Of a stretch of DNA of 64,000 bases, positions 59,900-64,000 are shown piece by piece. How positions within the stretch are numbered: the stretch's first letter is position 1; every line of letters begins with the position of its first letter. Position numbers and translations under genes: made by a program. The notes beneath the pieces were generated by a model, which saw only the letters and a list, made by a program, of their open reading frames with translations, was not told where the DNA came from and made no database searches. The stretch is from Siphonodentalium dalli (lineage: Eukaryota > Mollusca > Scaphopoda > Gadilida > Siphonodentaliidae), in NCBI GenBank assembly GCA_032622095.1, contig CP136066.1, positions 95,377,319-95,441,318 of the forward strand. The letters run 5' to 3'.

Positions 59900-60860
59900 C
59901 AAAGAGTAAAATCCAAGATGGCCACTGGAAGCCCTGTTTTTGTTTTGCCGAATGACCCGAAAATGACTCGTTCCCATTTACAGGTCAATGTTAACATCCA
60001 TGACAAATCTCATGATGATCCGTCAAAAGATACGACCTGTAGCCTGTGTCAAAGGATTTAGTCATACAAAGAGTAAATTCCAAGATGGCCACCGACAACC
60101 ATGTTTTATGGCCGAATGACCTCAAAATGACTCATTCCCATCTACATGTCAAAATTAACTTCCACGACAAATTTCACGATGATCAGACGAACACTCCGGC
60201 CTGTAGTCTGTGCTAATGGATTGAATTTTAAAATACAAGATAGCCGCTGGTGGCCATGTTTTTTTTCCGAATGACCCAAAAATGACTCGTTCCCATCTAG
60301 ATGTCAATGTCAACAGCCATGACAAATTTCATAAAGATCCGACCAATGGTACATGTACGACATGTAGCCTGTGCCAAAGTATTTAGTCATGCAAAGAGTA
60401 AAATCCAAGATGGCTGCTGGCGGATATGTTTTTGGGCCGAATGACCCGAAAATGACTCGTTCCCATATACATGTCATTGATAACATCCATTACAAATTTC
60501 ATGATGATCCGACCAAAGGTACGACCTGTAGCACGTGCCAAAGGATTTAGTCATGCAAAGAGTAAAATCCAAGATGGCTGCTGGCGGCCATGTTTTTTGG
60601 CCCGAACGACCCCAAAATTACTCGTTCCCATCTACATGTCAATATTTACACCCATGAGAAATTTCATGATGATCAGACGAACAGTGTGACATGTAGCCCG
60701 TGCTAATGGATTGAATTTTGAAATCCAAGATGGCCGCTGGTGGCCATGTTATTTTCTCGAATGACCCCAAAATGTCAGTGTCAACAGCTATGACAAATTT
60801 CATAATGATCCGACCAATGGTACGACCTGTAGCCTGTATTGTTGACGCCTCACACACGCA
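59900..60860 (+). repeat. ~164-bp tandem array, about six units
   Basis: 'agagtaaaatccaagatggc' or a variant starts near 59902, 60070, 60225, 60395, 60559 and 60716, so the period is about 160-168 bp. Each unit has 'ccgaatgaccccaaaatgac', 'tcccatctacatgtcaatgt' and 'acaaatttcatgatgatccg'. A (CA)n-like run at 60850-60878 ends the array. CCAAGATGGC resembles the YY1 binding motif (known consensus); whether it is bound is unknown. Confidence 0.82.
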
Positions 60861-60949
60861 CACACACGCACACACAGGGACGACGGATACGGACGCCGGA
60901 AGCCATGGCAATAGCTCAAACTTTACAAAGTAAAGTTGAGCTATAAATG

Positions 60950-61905
60950 GAATTTGGTGAATTTTGTAAAATAAATTTGGGAAAATTTGGTCAAATCATG
61001 CAATCTATGGATTTTCATTGATGTATATAACAAATTCAAATTCACAAGTCCCTACAATTTCAAGTCAATTTGTCAACCTTACTTTCATGATTCCAGAACA
61101 GAAAACCGTTCTCAGAATCGTTAAGTATTTTTTTAGTTGTGTGCCTTCAAAAACACAAGAGTTTACCTGATTTTGGAGCCTCAATTTCTCTCATAATTCA
61201 TTGGAGTATAATTGATGTATTGCTCTGGTTTTGTTACACTTAACCCTTTGGGTTCTTTGGCTAATTAACATTTTTTCCGGATTCAACTTTTGTTAAACTT
61301 GTTACAACAATATATATAGCCGATGCTATTCATTGCTTGGTAATTTATGTTATATCTATACAAAAAAATGAAAGTTGTTTATTAGTTAGAATTTCACAAT
61401 TATGCTCTGAGTATATACACATAAACGCTCTTTATGAACCAAATTAGCGACTTTACAGTTTCTAGGAGACAAGTCATCTGCAGAAATAGTTTAATTAGTT
61501 TAACAGCGCTTGTCCTTTTGCTATAATACACAGGAGAAAACACATTCTTTTTGTCTTTAATTGACAAGTGTCACGCAAAACGAAAAACAGTGTTATAACC
61601 ATTGATGAATGGCCAACATCAAATATAAATATCAGTACATAATGATATGACAACAAAACAGTTGTTTGAAAATAGTTAATTTAACACTGAACGTATGCGC
61701 AGATATAAAAATTAGGATGAACCAAGAATTGTCATTGCAGAAAGCAATGGATTCAGTTGCTTGTTGGTAGAAATTATCGGCTAATAGTTATTTAATTGAC
61801 AGCTGTGGAAAAGTCCATAAGCTAGGAAAATTATTTGCTGCCAGACATGATACTAGTGTAATAATACCTATCAATGAAGTTCATTTTTAATTTTGTAGTG
61901 TCATT
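60950..61905. other. no supported feature
   Basis: AT-rich, no open frame of note. An inverted AAAGAGCGT motif lies near 61423. Confidence 0.35.
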
Positions 61906-62353
61906 AAAGGCCCACTTAATTTTCGAACCCCCAGATCACATTATATAAATTATATGCCATATTATATACCATTCAAAAGAGGAAGCTCCAAAACATTGTA
62001 TTATCAACTTATCCATTGTAATAAACTGTGAACATGTTGTTTGTGTTGAGGTATTGACATGTTTTTGTGCTTAAGTTTCATATGGACTGTACTGCAAAGA
62101 TAATTATTTTCAATGGAAAGGGAATAACTCTATATATATTGTTTGAATATTGTTGCATTCAGGGAGGGAGATGGGGGAATGTTTCTATGATTTCAGCTAT
62201 TTTCTATTACTCTATGGGCACATTCTAAAGCACAGACGTTCCAAATCGTGATGAATTATAGTATGGTAATCATATTTTATGTCATAGATTATTATTAAAA
62301 CCGTACATCAAGGAACTATAAAAAATAATCTGTGACTCGGAAATTAAATGGGC
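61906..62353. mobile_element. dispersed element, copy 3
   Basis: It starts 'aaaggcccacttaattttcg' and ends 'ggaaattaaatgggcc', matching 3678-4171 throughout. It lies 18 bp from the hAT-like element that follows. Confidence 0.7.
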
Positions 62354-62371
62354 CTGAGATATCACCAATAG

Positions 62372-63311
62372 CAGTGTTCGCGCTGTCGGTAGCCAAATTA
62401 GCCAATGGCTAATCTTTTTCGAATTTGGCTAATAAAAATTTCATTTGGCTAAACTTTTGGCTAAAATGTTTTTGACCCCAAATGGAGACTGAAAGCATGA
62501 ATTTTTGGCAAGTGGGTTTTCAATTCTGTGATGTGAACGATCTAGTCCGAAAACATCGTAAGTGGGAATATATCGCCGACTGTATAAAGGGAAACCCGAT
62601 CGCGGACAGTACAAAGGGAAACCCGTCACTCTGCACGAAACAGCAAACAATCATTATTTTACATTTAATCCGCTAATCCCGCATTGTCTGTCTGGTCACT
62701 CACGGGACTCCTGCACAATGCATGTGTATGATGACATTGTATTTATGACGGCCAAGGTTTATGAGCACCAAGTGTAAGACAATAGCTTAATCAGCCAAAT
62801 GTGAATCACGACAGATATTTGTCGTCAATACCGATACATTCAAAATAATATGCATGCTTTTATGACAGATTGCAATTTGATAATGTCGTAACAATATTAA
62901 GTTATTAGTTTCCAGATGTCACTTAAATATTTTCGCAAGAATAATTAATATTTAATGATTTAAAAAAAGATATTGATATAAAACAAAAATTTAATGACAT
63001 TTAATGACATTAAATTACCCCCCCACCCCACCCCCCCATAAAGATTAATATTTTTTTAATAAATGATATATATAAAATTATTTCTAGTTCATAAAAATTA
63101 GTTAAATTATTGTGTATTTTACCTGTGTCTGTTAGATTTGACGTTTTAGTCATTAATTGTGAACCGACCAGAAAACGATTATTTAATTTGGCCATAGTTT
63201 TTTTTAATTTGGCTAAAAAACATTTGGCTAAAGTTTTTTTCATTTGGCTAATAAAATTTTCATTTGGCTAAACTTTTGGCTAAAGTTTTTTTCGGTCCAG
63301 CGCGAACACTG
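62372..63311. mobile_element. hAT-like non-autonomous element, copy 2 (8-bp TSD ACCAATAG)
   Basis: TIRs CAGTGTTCGCGCTG and CAGCGCGAACACTG are the same as at 57670-58803. The direct repeat ACCAATAG lies at 62364-62371 and 63312-63319. At 940 bp it is shorter than copy 1, mainly through internal loss. 'taagacaatagcttaatcag' and the TTTGGCTAA subterminal units are shared. Confidence 0.85.
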
Positions 63312-63319
63312 ACCAATAG

Positions 63320-64000
63320 TGACCTTATACCCCGAATAGACATTGTATGTTTTATGAATCAACATCACCTGATAACATGATCAGTGATAAGACTCTTGAT
63401 ATCTCAATTCATTGTGGGTAAGAAAATAACTGCACAACATGTATAGGCAGGTGTATTTTGTGACCTATGTATTTAAACAATATATGCAGTAATGTACTTT
63501 TACAATGTACATGAAACATCTGAAAATGAAATAAAGAAGGAAATGTACAAAGGTGGATTGCAAGATTTTTTAGTATTACCCTTGATAGTCACCATAGGCT
63601 TGCCGTCGGTTGACAGTTTTTCTTAATTTAAGATGACAGTTGGATAAAAATACATATAATAATAAAATAAAATTATTAAAGACATATTGTGGTCATTTTT
63701 TTGGATTTTTATTTGCAGAAGGTGTGAAATGTAAATTAATACTAGCTTTCAGGAAAATAAGTTCCATTCAATGATAACCTGCATCCATATGGCTGGCAGT
63801 CAGACAGATTATTCAGAAAAACTAAATCCCAAAGGACAGGCTTCCACGCCATGATTGAAAGCGATTCGTAAGAAATTACAACTAAATATTTGATTTATTG
63901 AGGATTTATATGATTCTAAGCAATAGGCTGGTAATTTAAAAACATTGTCAGTTCTATAGGTGGAGGATAGACATCAGAGGGTGGATTTCACCTGGAAATC
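63320..64000. other. no supported feature
   Basis: AT-rich sequence without open frames of note or repeats shared with the window. The window ends here. Confidence 0.35.

Overview
The window looks like nuclear DNA of an animal, most probably a non-vertebrate metazoan. The evidence is AT-rich sequence, genes broken by GT-AG introns, LINE and tRNA-derived SINE debris, hAT-like and piggyBac-like elements with clean target-site duplications, and many hairpin (foldback) MITEs. I cannot name the species. There is no sign of prokaryotic operons, rRNA, CRISPR arrays or intact tRNA genes.

Only two protein-coding loci can be supported, and both belong to the same family: phytanoyl-CoA dioxygenase (PhyH)-like Fe(II)/2-oxoglutarate oxygenases. 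They lie tail to tail. The plus-strand gene enters from the left edge with its last three coding exons (1322-1406, 3469-3658, 5213-5317) and ends in TAA. The minus-strand paralogue starts with an ATG at 33486 and runs left across about 23 kb through six recognisable exons (33486-33352, 29041-28924, 23561-23420, 18221-18127, 16023-15918, 10636-10552). Most reading phases match across its introns. However, one internal exon and the last two exons were not found, and exon 16023-15918 carries an in-frame TGA where the family has Trp. It is probably a decayed paralogue, or an assembly or base error.

Layout: 1-5.9 kb, end of the plus-strand PhyH gene with repeats in its introns. 6-10.5 kb, MITEs, including an element nested in another. 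10.5-33.5 kb, minus-strand PhyH locus with introns full of mobile elements; one LINE is flanked by a long direct duplication that includes part of a PhyH exon and is itself split by a hAT-like element. 34-36.6 kb, SINE-like and foldback elements. 36.6-38.9 kb, a degenerate minisatellite that reverses strand. 39-46 kb, repeats carrying AAGATGGC motifs and a roughly 5-kb inverted repeat. 46-50.8 kb, dispersed repeats. 50.8-55 kb, an unusual block of CTTAAG-centred short palindromes into which a piggyBac-like element has inserted. 55.9-56.5 kb, LINE 3' end. 57-64 kb, two related hAT-like elements (one nested in a 9-bp-TSD foldback element) and a 164-bp tandem array.

The PhyH pair is the only part with an evident biochemical role. 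The rest is transposon ecology: nested insertions, palindromes and small satellites. All calls come from reading the sequence and from memory of the families; no alignment or database search was run.
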